In this document: positions 7,159 through 14,679 of the stretch, in pieces
How the letters are laid out: each line of letters begins with the position of its first letter
Position numbering within the stretch: the stretch's first letter is position 1
DNA from: an uncultured Pseudomonadota bacterium
GTDB taxonomy: Bacteria; Pseudomonadota; Gammaproteobacteria; Burkholderiales; SG8-41
Assembly (NCBI GenBank): GCA_946885605.1
Contig: CAMPGR010000082.1
Span: 1-17,119 of the forward strand
Length of the DNA stretch: 17,119 nt
Reading direction: 5' to 3'
Notes under the pieces: generated by a model
What the model was told of the DNA's origin: nothing
What the model saw: the letters and a program-made list of their open reading frames with translations, nothing else
Database searches by the model: none
Translations under genes and position numbers: made by a program

Positions 7159-8223
7159 CTACAGGGCGGCAACGACCGCATCGCCCATTTCACTCGTGCC
7201 GACCTTGCGCGTGCCCGCTTCGTGGATGTCGGCGGTGCGCAGCCCCTGCGCGAGCACGTCCTTCACTGCCGCTTCCACGCGGTACGCCCACTCGTCCTGG
7301 TCGAAGGTATAGCGCAGCATCATCGCCGTGGAGAGGATGGTGGCGAGCGGGTTGGCGAGATTCCTGCCTGCGATGTCCGGCGCCGACCCGTGGCTTGGCT
7401 CGTAGAGTCCTTTCGAGCTTGCGTCGAGAGAGGCCGAAGGCAGCATCCCGATCGATCCCGTCAGCATCGATGCTTCATCCGAGAGGATGTCGCCGAACAT
7501 GTTGCCCGTCACGATGACATCGAACTGCTTGGGGTTGCGCACGAGCTGCATCGCCGCGTTGTCCACGTACATGTGCGAGAGCTCGACTTGAGGATACTTC
7601 TTGCCGACCTCCTTCACCACCTCGCGCCAGAACCGGCTCGTCTCGAGCACGTTCTCCTTGTCGACCGAGCAGAGTTTTTTATTGCGCTTCAGCGCCGCCT
7701 GGAAGCCGATCTCCGCGATGCGCACGATTTCGGGCTCTGAGTACAGCATGGTGTCGTAGCCTTCGCGCGCGCCGCCAGCGTTCTGCCGTCGCCCGCGCGG
7801 CTCGCCGAAATAGATGTCGCCGGTGAGCTCGCGCACGATCATGAGATCGAGGCCGGACACGACTTCCGGCTTGAGCGTCGACGCGCCGACGAGCTCCGGA
7901 TACAGGACGGCGGGTCGCAGGTTCGCAAATAGGCCGAGCTCCTTGCGGATGCGCAATATGCCCTGCTCGGGGCGCTGCGGCCGGGGCAGCGCATCGTATT
8001 TCGGGCCGCCCACCGCGCCGCACAGCACCGCGTCGGCTTCGCGCGCAAGCTTCAGCGTCGATTCGGGGAGCGGGTCGCCGTGGGCGTCGTAGCCCGCCCC
8101 GCCGAAGGGGGCTTCTTCGAGCTCGATCCTGAGTCCGTCGGCCGCGAGCGCGCGCAGCACTTTGAGCGCCTGCCCGACGATTTCCGGGCCGATGCCGTCG
8201 CCCGCGAGTACCGCTATTTTCAT
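7159..8223 (-). CDS. leuB: 3-isopropylmalate dehydrogenase
   Basis: Oxidises and decarboxylates 3-isopropylmalate to 2-oxoisocaproate with NAD, the third leucine-specific step. The 354 residues are full length. Signatures in order are GDGIGPEI (8-15), the substrate arginines in [14 protein letters not shown] (91-104) and [11 protein letters not shown] (130-140), catalytic K189 in [14 protein letters not shown]221 in [10 protein letters not shown], the metal aspartates in [14 protein letters not shown] (244-257), and the NAD loop [12 protein letters not shown] (275-286). The ATG follows GAGG at 8 bases. That ribosome site begins only a few bases after the end of the large inverted repeat upstream. 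Confidence 0.98.
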   Translation of the reverse strand: MKIAVLAGDGIGPEIVGQALKVLRALAADGLRIELEEAPFGGAGYDAHGDPLPESTLKLAREADAVLCGAVGGPKYDALPRPQRPEQGILRIRKELGLFANLRPAVLYPELVGASTLKPEVVSGLDLMIVRELTGDIYFGEPRGRRQNAGGAREGYDTMLYSEPEIVRIAEIGFQAALKRNKKLCSVDKENVLETSRFWREVVKEVGKKYPQVELSHMYVDNAAMQLVRNPKQFDVIVTGNMFGDILSDEASMLTGSIGMLPSASLDASSKGLYEPSHGSAPDIAGRNLANPLATILSTAMMLRYTFDQDEWAYRVEAAVKDVLAQGLRTADIHEAGTRKVGTSEMGDAVVAAL

Positions 8224-8240
8224 CTGTTAAACCTCAATGC

Positions 8241-8388
8241 AACCGCCAAGACCGCCAGGAACGCCAAGAAAAAAACTCAAAAAAGAACGGCAAGAACGCA
8301 ATACCCATACCGATACGCTGAGTGAGCGCGCAGGATAACGCTTCTGTTTCTCCGATTTTTCTTGGCGTTCCTGGCGGCCCTGGCGGTT
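8241..8388. repeat. 33-bp imperfect inverted repeat between leuD and leuB
   Basis: Arms 8241-8273 and 8356-8388 match as reverse complements at 31 of 33 positions (mismatches at arm positions 9 and 11), with an 82-base spacer. The arms are built from repeated CCGCCA and CGCCAAG units. A weaker copy of the unit (AACGGCAAGAACG) lies in the spacer near 8286-8298. In the leu transcript this would form a long hairpin starting 4 bases after the leuD stop. It resembles dispersed intergenic repeats rather than a gene-specific regulatory site. No T-tract follows in the coding direction, so it is not a standard terminator. Confidence 0.88.
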
Positions 8389-8391
8389 ATT

Positions 8392-9030
8392 TCAACCAAA
8401 TAACCACGGCTGGCGCTCGCGATGTTTTGACTCGAACGCCCGGATCTTGTCCGCGTGCTGGAGCGTGAGGCCGATTTCGTCCAGGCCATTCAGAAGGCAG
8501 TGCTTGCGGAACGGGTCGATGTCAAAGCTGAAGCTCTCGCCGCCCGGTGTCGTCACGGACTGCGCTTCGAGATCGACCGCCACCCGGTAGCCCGGTGTCT
8601 GCTCGACCTCCCGGAAGAGCCGATCCACAACCTTGGAGTCGAGCTTGATGAGCAGCAGGCCGTTCTTGAGCGAATTGTTGTAGAAGATGTCGGCGAAGCT
8701 CGGCGCAATGACGGCCTGGAATCCGTACTGCAGGAGCGCCCACGGCGCATGCTCGCGGGACGAGCCGCAGCCGAAATTTTCGCGCGCGAGAAGCACGGTC
8801 GCCCCCCGGTAGCGCGCCTTGTTGAGCACGAACTCCGCGTTGAGCGGGCGGCTGGAATTGGCCATGCCCGGCTCGCCGTGATCGAGATAGCGCCACTCGT
8901 CGAAGAGATTCGGCCCGAATCCCGTGCGCTCGATCGACTTCAGAAACTGCTTGGGGATGATCGCGTCGGTATCGACGTTGGCGCGATCGAGCGGCGCCAC
9001 CAGCCCTTCCTTGCGGATGAATTTTTCCAT
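8392..9030 (-). CDS. leuD: 3-isopropylmalate dehydratase small subunit
   Basis: Forms the swivel domain of isopropylmalate isomerase with LeuC, converting 2-isopropylmalate to 3-isopropylmalate. The 212 residues match the proteobacterial length. Signatures are [16 protein letters not shown] (15-30), the loop [15 protein letters not shown] (85-99) and [16 protein letters not shown]. The ATG is 5 bases after the stop of the small lipoprotein gene and has only a weak ribosome site, so translation is probably coupled to that gene. Confidence 0.98.
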   Translation of the reverse strand: MEKFIRKEGLVAPLDRANVDTDAIIPKQFLKSIERTGFGPNLFDEWRYLDHGEPGMANSSRPLNAEFVLNKARYRGATVLLARENFGCGSSREHAPWALLQYGFQAVIAPSFADIFYNNSLKNGLLLIKLDSKVVDRLFREVEQTPGYRVAVDLEAQSVTTPGGESFSFDIDPFRKHCLLNGLDEIGLTLQHADKIRAFESKHRERQPWLFG

Positions 9031-9035
9031 GTGAA

Positions 9036-9164
9036 TTACTTGTTTGCCTTCCTCTGTATGGCCTCACCCGCCTTTTCCACATCCTTGCCGAGGCCTTGCA
9101 TGGTGTTGCATCCAGCGAGCGCGACAACCCAAACCGCCAATATCGTCACAGCCAGCTTCGTCAT
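9036..9164 (-). CDS. entericidin A/B-like small lipoprotein
   Basis: A 42-residue frame with start [11 protein letters not shown], a hydrophobic signal, and a lipobox L16-A17-G18-C19. The mature part begins [19 protein letters not shown], the typical EcnA/EcnB pattern of a lipid-anchored 24-residue amphipathic peptide. The ribosome site GGAGAGG lies just before the ATG. It occupies the gap between leuC and leuD, 10 bases after leuC and 5 before leuD, and so belongs to the leu operon. Entericidins in E. coli act as a bacteriolytic lipoprotein and its antidote. Here there is only one such gene and its function is unknown; a structural or translation-coupling role for leuD is possible. Confidence 0.88.
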   Translation of the reverse strand: MTKLAVTILAVWVVALAGCNTMQGLGKDVEKAGEAIQRKANK

Positions 9165-9174
9165 TGTCCTCTCC

Positions 9175-10593
9175 TCAACTGAAGGTCCTCACGTCAACGA
9201 AGTGTCCGGCGATCGCGGCTGCCGCGGCCATCGTCGGGCTCACAAGATGCGTTCTACCCCCGGCGCCCTGACGCCCTTCGAAATTGCGGTTCGACGTCGA
9301 GGCGCAGCGCTCGCCGGGCGAGAGCTGATCCTCGTTCATGCCAAGGCACATCGAGCAGCCGGGCTCGCGCCATTCGAAGCCCGCCTCGGTAAAGATGCGG
9401 TCCAAGCCTTCCTTCTCCGCCTGCGCCTTGACGAGCCCTGAACCGGGAACCACCATCGCGAGCTTGACGTTGTCCGCCACGCGCTTACCCTTCACCACCT
9501 CTGCCGCGGCACGCAGGTCTTCGATACGCGAGTTGGTGCAGGAACCGATGAAGATCTTGTCGAGCCGGATTTCGGTGATCGGCGTATTGGGCTTCAAGCC
9601 CATGTACTTGAGCGCGCGCTCTGTCCATTCGCGCTGAACCGGATCCTCAAGCTGCGCGGGGTCGGGCACCTTGCCGTCCACGGCGGTCACCATCTGGGGA
9701 TTCGTGCCCCACGTCACTTGCGGCATGATCTCTTCGGCTGCAAGCCGCACCACGCGGTCGAATTTCGCGCCTTCGTCGCTCTTGAGCGTGCGCCAGTACG
9801 CGACCGCGCGATCCCACATCGCACCGGTGGGCGCAAAGGGCTTGCCCTTGACGTAGTCGATGGTCGCGTCGTCCACCGCCACCATCCCGGCCCGCGCACC
9901 GGCTTCGATCGCCATATTGCACAACGTCATGCGCGCTTCCATCGAAAGCCCACGGATGGTGCTGCCGGCGAACTCGATGACGTGTCCGGTGCCGCCCCCG
10001 CTGCCGATCTTGCCGATGAGCGCGAGCGCGATGTCCTTGGAAGTGACGCCCTGGCCGAGCCTGCCTTCGACGACGACCTGCATCGTCTTCGACTGCTTCA
10101 TCACCATGCACTGCGTCGCGAGCACGTGCTCGACTTCGCTTGTGCCGATGCCGAAGGCGAGCGCCGCGAATGCGCCGTGCGTGCTGGTGTGCGAATCGCC
10201 GCAGACCACCGTCATGCCGGGCAGCGTTGCGCCCTGCTCCGGTCCGATGACATGCACGATCCCCTGCCGCTTGTCGAGGAAGGGAAAGTACACCTTCGCC
10301 CCGAACTCTTGCATGTTGGCGTTCAGCGTCTCGACCTGCAGACGCGAGACGGGGTCGGTAATGCCCTCCAGACCCTTGTCCCAATTGCGGGTCGGGGTGT
10401 TGTGGTCGGCGGTGGCCACGACCGAATCGACGCGCCACGGCTTGCGACCGGCGAGCTTGAGTCCCGCATAGGCTTGCGGGCTCGTCACCTCGTGCACGAG
10501 ATGGCGGTCGATGTAGATGAGCGCCATTCCGTCCTCGCTTTGGTGGACGAGATGGCTTTGCCAGAGCTTGTCGTAGAGCGTTTGTGCCGTCAT
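9175..10593 (-). CDS. leuC: 3-isopropylmalate dehydratase large subunit
   Basis: Aconitase-family catalytic subunit of isopropylmalate isomerase, which uses a 4Fe-4S cluster. The 472 residues are full length. The cluster cysteines are C352 in FIGSCTNSR and C413 and C416 in [10 protein letters not shown]. Other signatures are the [25 protein letters not shown] region (132-156) and [10 protein letters not shown] near the end. It is the first gene of the leuC-lipoprotein-leuD-leuB group. The ATG has AAGG about 10 bases upstream and a promoter close by. The leader is too short for a leucine-rich attenuator peptide. Confidence 0.98.
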   Translation of the reverse strand: MTAQTLYDKLWQSHLVHQSEDGMALIYIDRHLVHEVTSPQAYAGLKLAGRKPWRVDSVVATADHNTPTRNWDKGLEGITDPVSRLQVETLNANMQEFGAKVYFPFLDKRQGIVHVIGPEQGATLPGMTVVCGDSHTSTHGAFAALAFGIGTSEVEHVLATQCMVMKQSKTMQVVVEGRLGQGVTSKDIALALIGKIGSGGGTGHVIEFAGSTIRGLSMEARMTLCNMAIEAGARAGMVAVDDATIDYVKGKPFAPTGAMWDRAVAYWRTLKSDEGAKFDRVVRLAAEEIMPQVTWGTNPQMVTAVDGKVPDPAQLEDPVQREWTERALKYMGLKPNTPITEIRLDKIFIGSCTNSRIEDLRAAAEVVKGKRVADNVKLAMVVPGSGLVKAQAEKEGLDRIFTEAGFEWREPGCSMCLGMNEDQLSPGERCASTSNRNFEGRQGAGGRTHLVSPTMAAAAAIAGHFVDVRTFS

Positions 10594-10620
10594 ATGACGC
10601 TAACCTTATGGAAACTCTGG

Positions 10621-10629
10621 ATTATCACA
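10621..10629 (-). promoter_or_regulatory. candidate leuC promoter (extended -10)
   Basis: On the minus strand TGT-GATAAT (-10 hexamer at 10621-10626, 5 of 6 to consensus, with an upstream TG) lies about 28 bases before the leuC ATG. No -35 match is seen 17 bases upstream. The predicted leader is about 20 bases. Confidence 0.45.
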
Positions 10630-10654
10630 CAAGGCACCGCCCCGGAGTAGCCGC

Positions 10655-10700
10655 TTAGGGCGGAGCGTGCCCTAAACACCCCTTCCCTTCAGGGGGAAGG
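10655..10700. other. two hairpins between the transporter gene and leuC
   Basis: TTAGGGC/GCCCTAA (10655-10661 and 10669-10675, 7-base loop) and CCTTCCC/GGGAAGG (10681-10687 and 10694-10700, 6-base loop) lie after the transporter stop and before the leuC promoter. Neither has a T-tract. The second, with its flanking runs of C and G, resembles a dispersed intergenic repeat. They may end or protect the transporter mRNA. Confidence 0.45.
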
Positions 10701-10718
10701 TCGGGATGGGGGGTGGGG

Positions 10719-11858
10719 TTAGCGTGCATCGAGCTTGAGTTTCCGCCACAGAATCAACATGCCGGCCAGCGCGCACAAGGCCGAAGCGGAGAACGTGGGG
10801 CCCGCGCCGAGATAGTCCCAGCCATACCCGCTCGCGAAGCCGCCGAGTGCGCCACCCACTCCGAACGCGAGGCTGCCGTAGATCGCCTGACCCCGCGCCT
10901 GGTGCCGGCCGCGAAACATCTTGTGCACGACGCCGATTGCCGCGGCGTGGAAGGAACCGAACGTGGCCGCATGCAGCGCCTGCGCGACCAGCAGGATGAT
11001 GAGGCTACCCGCGCCCCAGCCGATCATCAGGAAGCGCGCCACGGCCAGCGCGAAACTCGCAATCAGGATCTGCCGCAGCGTAAAGGCGCGATAGAGGTGC
11101 GGCATCCAGACGAAGATCCCGATCTCGCACGCGACACCCAATGCCCACAGCCACCCGATCACGCTCTTGCTGTAGCCGTGATCCGCGAGGTGTATCGAGA
11201 AGAACGTGTAGTACGGCCCGTGCGCCGCGGCCATCAGCGCGCTTGCCATGACAAGCGCGATGACGGGCGGTTTGCGCAGGATATTCGAGATCGGCAGATG
11301 ATCCGAGGCGTGCGGCTTGGCGTTCGCATCGGGGATGTGCCAGGCGAGCGCCAGCATCCCGATCATCGTGGCGGTGACCATCCACGGCAGCGCGCCAACC
11401 CCGAACCAGTCGAGAAAGTAGCCCACGGCAACGACGGCAGCAATGAAGCCGACCGAGCCCCATACCCGGATGCGGCCATAGCGCGCCGTCTCGTCACCGA
11501 GATGCGAGAGCGTGGTCGCCTCGATCAAAGGCAGCGCCGCGCTCCAGAAGAATGTCATGGTGAGGAGGACCATGAAGAGCAGCGCAAAGCCGCTGCCGGC
11601 AAAGACGCCGAGGAAGCAGATGAGGCCGGCGAGCCCGGTCAAGCGCACGATGCGCAGCCGGCTCGCGCCGCGGTCGGCGAGCCATCCCCACAGATGGGGC
11701 GCCACGATGCGCGTCAATTGCGGCAGCGCCATGAGGAGCCCGATGTTGACCGCGGACATGCCGACGGCTTCGAGGTAGAGGCTGAAGAACGGCGCGAATG
11801 CGCCGAGGTACGCGAAATAGAAAAAATAAAAACCGGCGAGCCGCCGGCGTGGAAGAAC
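10719..11858 (-). CDS. MFS transporter, HcaT/MFS_1-like, without a normal start codon
   Basis: Predicted 12-helix inner-membrane transporter. The first ATG is at 11759 (346 residues), but the same frame upstream encodes a typical first helix, LAGFYFFYFAYLGAFAPFF, followed by SLYLEAVG. The coding signal therefore begins near 11858 (VLPRRRLAGF, about 379 residues). The frame is open back to a TGA inside aroC and contains no ATG, GTG or TTG. Possible starts are CTG at 11885, overlapping the aroC end, or a GTT at 11858 where relatives would have a start. The MFS loop GWLADRGASRLRIVR follows helix 2, and RYGRIRVWGSVGF before helix 5 is typical of the MFS_1_like/3-phenylpropionate transporter type. 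Substrate is unknown. It lies directly after aroC. Confidence 0.82.
   Translation of the reverse strand, partial: VLPRRRLAGFYFFYFAYLGAFAPFFSLYLEAVGMSAVNIGLLMALPQLTRIVAPHLWGWLADRGASRLRIVRLTGLAGLICFLGVFAGSGFALLFMVLLTMTFFWSAALPLIEATTLSHLGDETARYGRIRVWGSVGFIAAVVAVGYFLDWFGVGALPWMVTATMIGMLALAWHIPDANAKPHASDHLPISNILRKPPVIALVMASALMAAAHGPYYTFFSIHLADHGYSKSVIGWLWALGVACEIGIFVWMPHLYRAFTLRQILIASFALAVARFLMIGWGAGSLIILLVAQALHAATFGSFHAAAIGVVHKMFRGRHQARGQAIYGSLAFGVGGALGGFASGYGWDYLGAGPTFSASALCALAGMLILWRKLKLDAR
11821..11847 (-). terminator. terminator-like hairpin after aroC, inside the transporter's first helix
   Basis: On the minus strand CCGGCG-GCT-CGCCGG (11833-11847) is followed by TTTTTATTTTTT (11821-11832). 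This has the form of a Rho-independent terminator 24 bases after the aroC stop. The same bases also read in frame as LAGFYFF of the transporter, so the match may be a by-product of coding. Confidence 0.55.
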
Positions 11859-11871
11859 GTGCGAGGAGGCG

Positions 11872-13035
11872 CTACGCCTCGTCAGGCTCGGGATCCTCGG
11901 TGGCCGCGGCGTTACGGAGCTTCTCGATCACCTCGCGGGGCGCCTCTCCAGGAATGCGCGGCGTTTCGCAACGCACGTCCGCGTTCTGCGCGCGATGCCG
12001 CAGCGCGTAATCCATCAAGGCGAGCGCCATCATCGCTTCGCAGATCGGCGTCGCGCGGATGCCGACGCACGGATCGTGGCGGCCGTGCGTTTCGATCTTC
12101 GTCGGATTGCCCTGCTTGTCGATCGTGCGCCGGGCAAGGCGGATGCTGGAAGTGGGTTTAACCGCCACGTGCACGACGATGTCCTGACCGGTCGAGATGC
12201 CGCCCAATATCCCGCCTGCGTTGTTCGAGAGAAAGCCCTGCGGCGTCATCTCGTCCGAATGCTCGGTGCCTTTCTGCGTGACCGCCGCGAAACCGGCGCC
12301 GATCTCCACGCCTTTCACCGCGTTGATGTTCATCATGTTGTAGGCGAGATCGGCGTCGAGCTTGTCGTACACCGGCTCGCCCCAGCCGACCGGCACGTTG
12401 GACGCGATGGTCGTGATCTTCGCGCCCGCGGAATCGCCCGACTTGCGGAGCTTGTCCATGAATTCCTCGAGCCGCGGCACGTAGCTCGCGTCGGCGACGA
12501 AGAACGGATTGTCGTACACCCCATCCCAGGATTTGAACGGAACGACGATCGGCCCGAGCTGCGCGAGATAACCGCGCACGGTGACGCCGTACTTCTCGCG
12601 CAGCCACTTCTTCGCGACCGCTCCGGCCGCAACGCGCACCGCCGTCTCGCGCGCGGACTGGCGCCCGCCGCCGCGATAATCGCGGATGCCGTATTTCTGC
12701 CAGTACGTGTAGTCGGCGTGTCCCGGACGGAACATGTCCTTGATCTTCGAATAATCCTTGCTGCGCGCGTCGACGTTGCGGATCAAGAGCGCAATCGGCG
12801 TGCCGGTGGTCACACCTTCGAAGACACCGGAGAGGATTTCGACGATGTCTTCTTCGCGCCGTTGCGTCACGTGCCGCGAGGTGCCGGGCTTGCGGCGGTC
12901 GAGCTCGGGCTGGATGTCGGCTTCGCTCAGCGCCATGCCGGGCGGGCAGCCGTCCACTACGCAGCCGATCGCAGGCCCGTGGCTCTCGCCGAAAGAGGTC
13001 ACGCAAAAAAGCCTGCCTAAGGTGCTGCCGGACAT
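11872..13035 (-). CDS. aroC: chorismate synthase
   Basis: Converts EPSP to chorismate with reduced FMN, the last step of the shikimate pathway and source of the tryptophan precursor. The 387 residues carry the family signatures [18 protein letters not shown] (17-34), [66 protein letters not shown] and [18 protein letters not shown]. The N-terminus ([20 protein letters not shown]) fits the usual start. It is divergent from the small plus-strand gene, with 67 bases between them that must hold both promoters; I see only a weak TATGTT-like -10 for aroC there. Confidence 0.98.
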   Translation of the reverse strand: MSGSTLGRLFCVTSFGESHGPAIGCVVDGCPPGMALSEADIQPELDRRKPGTSRHVTQRREEDIVEILSGVFEGVTTGTPIALLIRNVDARSKDYSKIKDMFRPGHADYTYWQKYGIRDYRGGGRQSARETAVRVAAGAVAKKWLREKYGVTVRGYLAQLGPIVVPFKSWDGVYDNPFFVADASYVPRLEEFMDKLRKSGDSAGAKITTIASNVPVGWGEPVYDKLDADLAYNMMNINAVKGVEIGAGFAAVTQKGTEHSDEMTPQGFLSNNAGGILGGISTGQDIVVHVAVKPTSSIRLARRTIDKQGNPTKIETHGRHDPCVGIRATPICEAMMALALMDYALRHRAQNADVRCETPRIPGEAPREVIEKLRNAAATEDPEPDEA

Positions 13036-13102
13036 GAGGAAACACGACGGGAAACGCGATGTCTCAGTTTAACATAGCGTCTATTGCGATCCGGTATTTG
13101 TC

Positions 13103-13291
13103 ATGGCGAACAAGATCGATCCCGGCAAGGTGAAAGGCCCCGGCGGCCTCACGATGCGCGAGCTGCACGAGAAAGTGAAGCAGAGTCATCTGCGCGACCA
13201 GGCCGCGGGCAAGGCGCGCAACGCGCTTGCGCAGCCGCAGAACCGCTGGCAGCGTTTCGTGCGTTACGTCTGGGACAAAAAGAAAGGCTGA
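13103..13291 (+). CDS. small basic hypothetical protein
   Basis: A 62-residue frame, the only plus-strand gene in the window. I do not recognise a family. It is rich in Lys and Arg, has no signal or membrane helix, contains a likely amphipathic helix (LTMRELHEKVKQSHLRDQAA, 16-35), and ends in an aromatic-basic segment (NRWQRFVRYVWDKKKG). Third codon positions are strongly G or C as in neighbouring genes, which argues that it is real. It is divergent from aroC and ends 11 bases from the DUF3999 stop. No strong ribosome site precedes the ATG. Nucleic-acid or membrane-surface binding would be a guess. Confidence 0.7.
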   Translation: MANKIDPGKVKGPGGLTMRELHEKVKQSHLRDQAAGKARNALAQPQNRWQRFVRYVWDKKKG

Positions 13292-13302
13292 ACCCTTCAG
13301 GC

Positions 13303-14679
13303 TTATGTACGCCTGTCGGGCGGCTGCGCCGGCTCGCCGCGCGCCATCTGGCGGAACAGGCGGTAAGCCATCAAGCCGATCACCGCCACGCCGATGAAGA
13401 GGCTTGCCCACAGCACCCAGCGCCGGTAATCGATGGGTGCGCGCAGTTTTTTCGAGCCCGCAACGGTCACCGGCGCGCCAAGCTTTGCGGGCTTGACCTC
13501 GAACCTCTTCTCTGTCGCATGATCCGGGAGCAGCGATGCGATTGACAAAGCGGACGCGGCAGCGCCGTGTGCGCCATAGGCAAGACGAAACGGCGGCTCT
13601 CCGCGCGCCGCAAATACGAGCTGCTGTGGAACCCAGCCTGCATGGATCCCGGGCGTCCCGCCGCCTATGCCGCCGCCTTTCTGACCGACGCGGAGCAGGA
13701 CGAATCGCGCACCCCGCCCGTTGATCGCAATCTCCGGACTCGTCACTTCACTCTGGTCGCGCTGCAGCCGGTAAACCAGTGGGTTGGCCGCGAGGCGCCA
13801 TTCTTCGGACGTTTTGTCCCGCACCAGGATCTGCATCTGCGCGACCGTGTTCGTTTCCGGCAGATCGATGCGCAGCCGGTCGATGGGCAGCACCCCGCCA
13901 AGATCGTACTCGTGCTCGCCCGGGCGCTTGCCGGAGGCTGCCGCGGATGCCGCGAGCCACATGCGCGGGGTTTCTGAAACGGTGGCAACGAGCTCGCTTC
14001 GGACGCCGGTGAGCTCGATCTGCTTCTCGCCCGGAGGCCAGGAAACGCGCAGGTATTTGTAGCGCCGCGGGCGAAGCTCGACGCGCTTCACTTCGAGCCG
14101 GTGGCCGGCGAACTCGAGATCGAGGAGCGCCACATCGCGCGCCAACGTATCCCAGCGCGCCAGATCGTCGCTGCCGTCGATCTGCACCTTCCCCGAAAAA
14201 CCTTCCCGCGCCGGCTTCGAGTCGAAGCGCAGCGCCTGCACGGGTTGTTTGAGCTGCGAGGCATCGATCAGATATCCGTGGGTGAGGCTACGCACGTTGG
14301 CGGGCTTGCCGGCGCTGCGGATATCGACCACCGTGCCGTCAGCGCGCTTCTGTACGCGCACGTGAAGATCGTCCATTTGACGACCCGCTTCGCCGCGCAG
14401 CGGGAAGAAGGGCAGCGCAATCGTCTCCCGAGTGGTGGTGCTGGTCGGCCCGCGTGGCCGGATGGCATGCGGAACCACTTCCTCCCTGGCGTTGAAAACC
14501 CGAACGTCGCGCAAGTCGGCATGGGCCACACCGCGGTAGAGCGCGGGTGGAAGCTCCACCTCGTAGAACGCGTGGCTACCCGCGGTTTCGATCGGCATCG
14601 CGTAGGCAAAATCCTCCGGTGTTTCGGCAGCGGCTGCCGCGGTAGCGAGTGCGAGCGCCAAGACTGTCAGGATCTTCAT
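13303..14679 (-). CDS. DUF3999 family protein
   Basis: 458 residues, starting MKILTVLALALATAAAAA, a clear signal peptide, then a large periplasmic part with repeated beta-rich segments (for example YEVELPPALYRGVAHADLRDVRVFNARGE-like, WDTLARDVALLDLEFAGHRLEV) and one C-terminal membrane helix (WVLWASLFIGVAVIGLMAYRLF) before a short basic tail. This matches the DUF3999 architecture. Function is unknown. The start ATG overlaps the stop of the DUF2339 gene as ATGA, which indicates coupled translation and probably a joint role in the envelope. The frame stays open far upstream of this ATG, but the upstream part is only the other frame of the DUF2339 gene. Confidence 0.85.
   Translation of the reverse strand: MKILTVLALALATAAAAAETPEDFAYAMPIETAGSHAFYEVELPPALYRGVAHADLRDVRVFNAREEVVPHAIRPRGPTSTTTRETIALPFFPLRGEAGRQMDDLHVRVQKRADGTVVDIRSAGKPANVRSLTHGYLIDASQLKQPVQALRFDSKPAREGFSGKVQIDGSDDLARWDTLARDVALLDLEFAGHRLEVKRVELRPRRYKYLRVSWPPGEKQIELTGVRSELVATVSETPRMWLAASAAASGKRPGEHEYDLGGVLPIDRLRIDLPETNTVAQMQILVRDKTSEEWRLAANPLVYRLQRDQSEVTSPEIAINGRGARFVLLRVGQKGGGIGGGTPGIHAGWVPQQLVFAARGEPPFRLAYGAHGAAASALSIASLLPDHATEKRFEVKPAKLGAPVTVAGSKKLRAPIDYRRWVLWASLFIGVAVIGLMAYRLFRQMARGEPAQPPDRRT

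Noticed and set aside
10713..12161. Long plus-strand frame (482 codons) across the transporter and aroC
   Set aside because: It crosses two real minus-strand genes and has a low-complexity Arg/Glu/Ala composition typical of shadows.
13288..13300. Small hairpin CTGAA/TTCAG between the convergent genes, followed by a T-rich stretch on the minus strand
   Set aside because: A 5-bp AT-containing stem with an interrupted T-tract is too weak to call a terminator.
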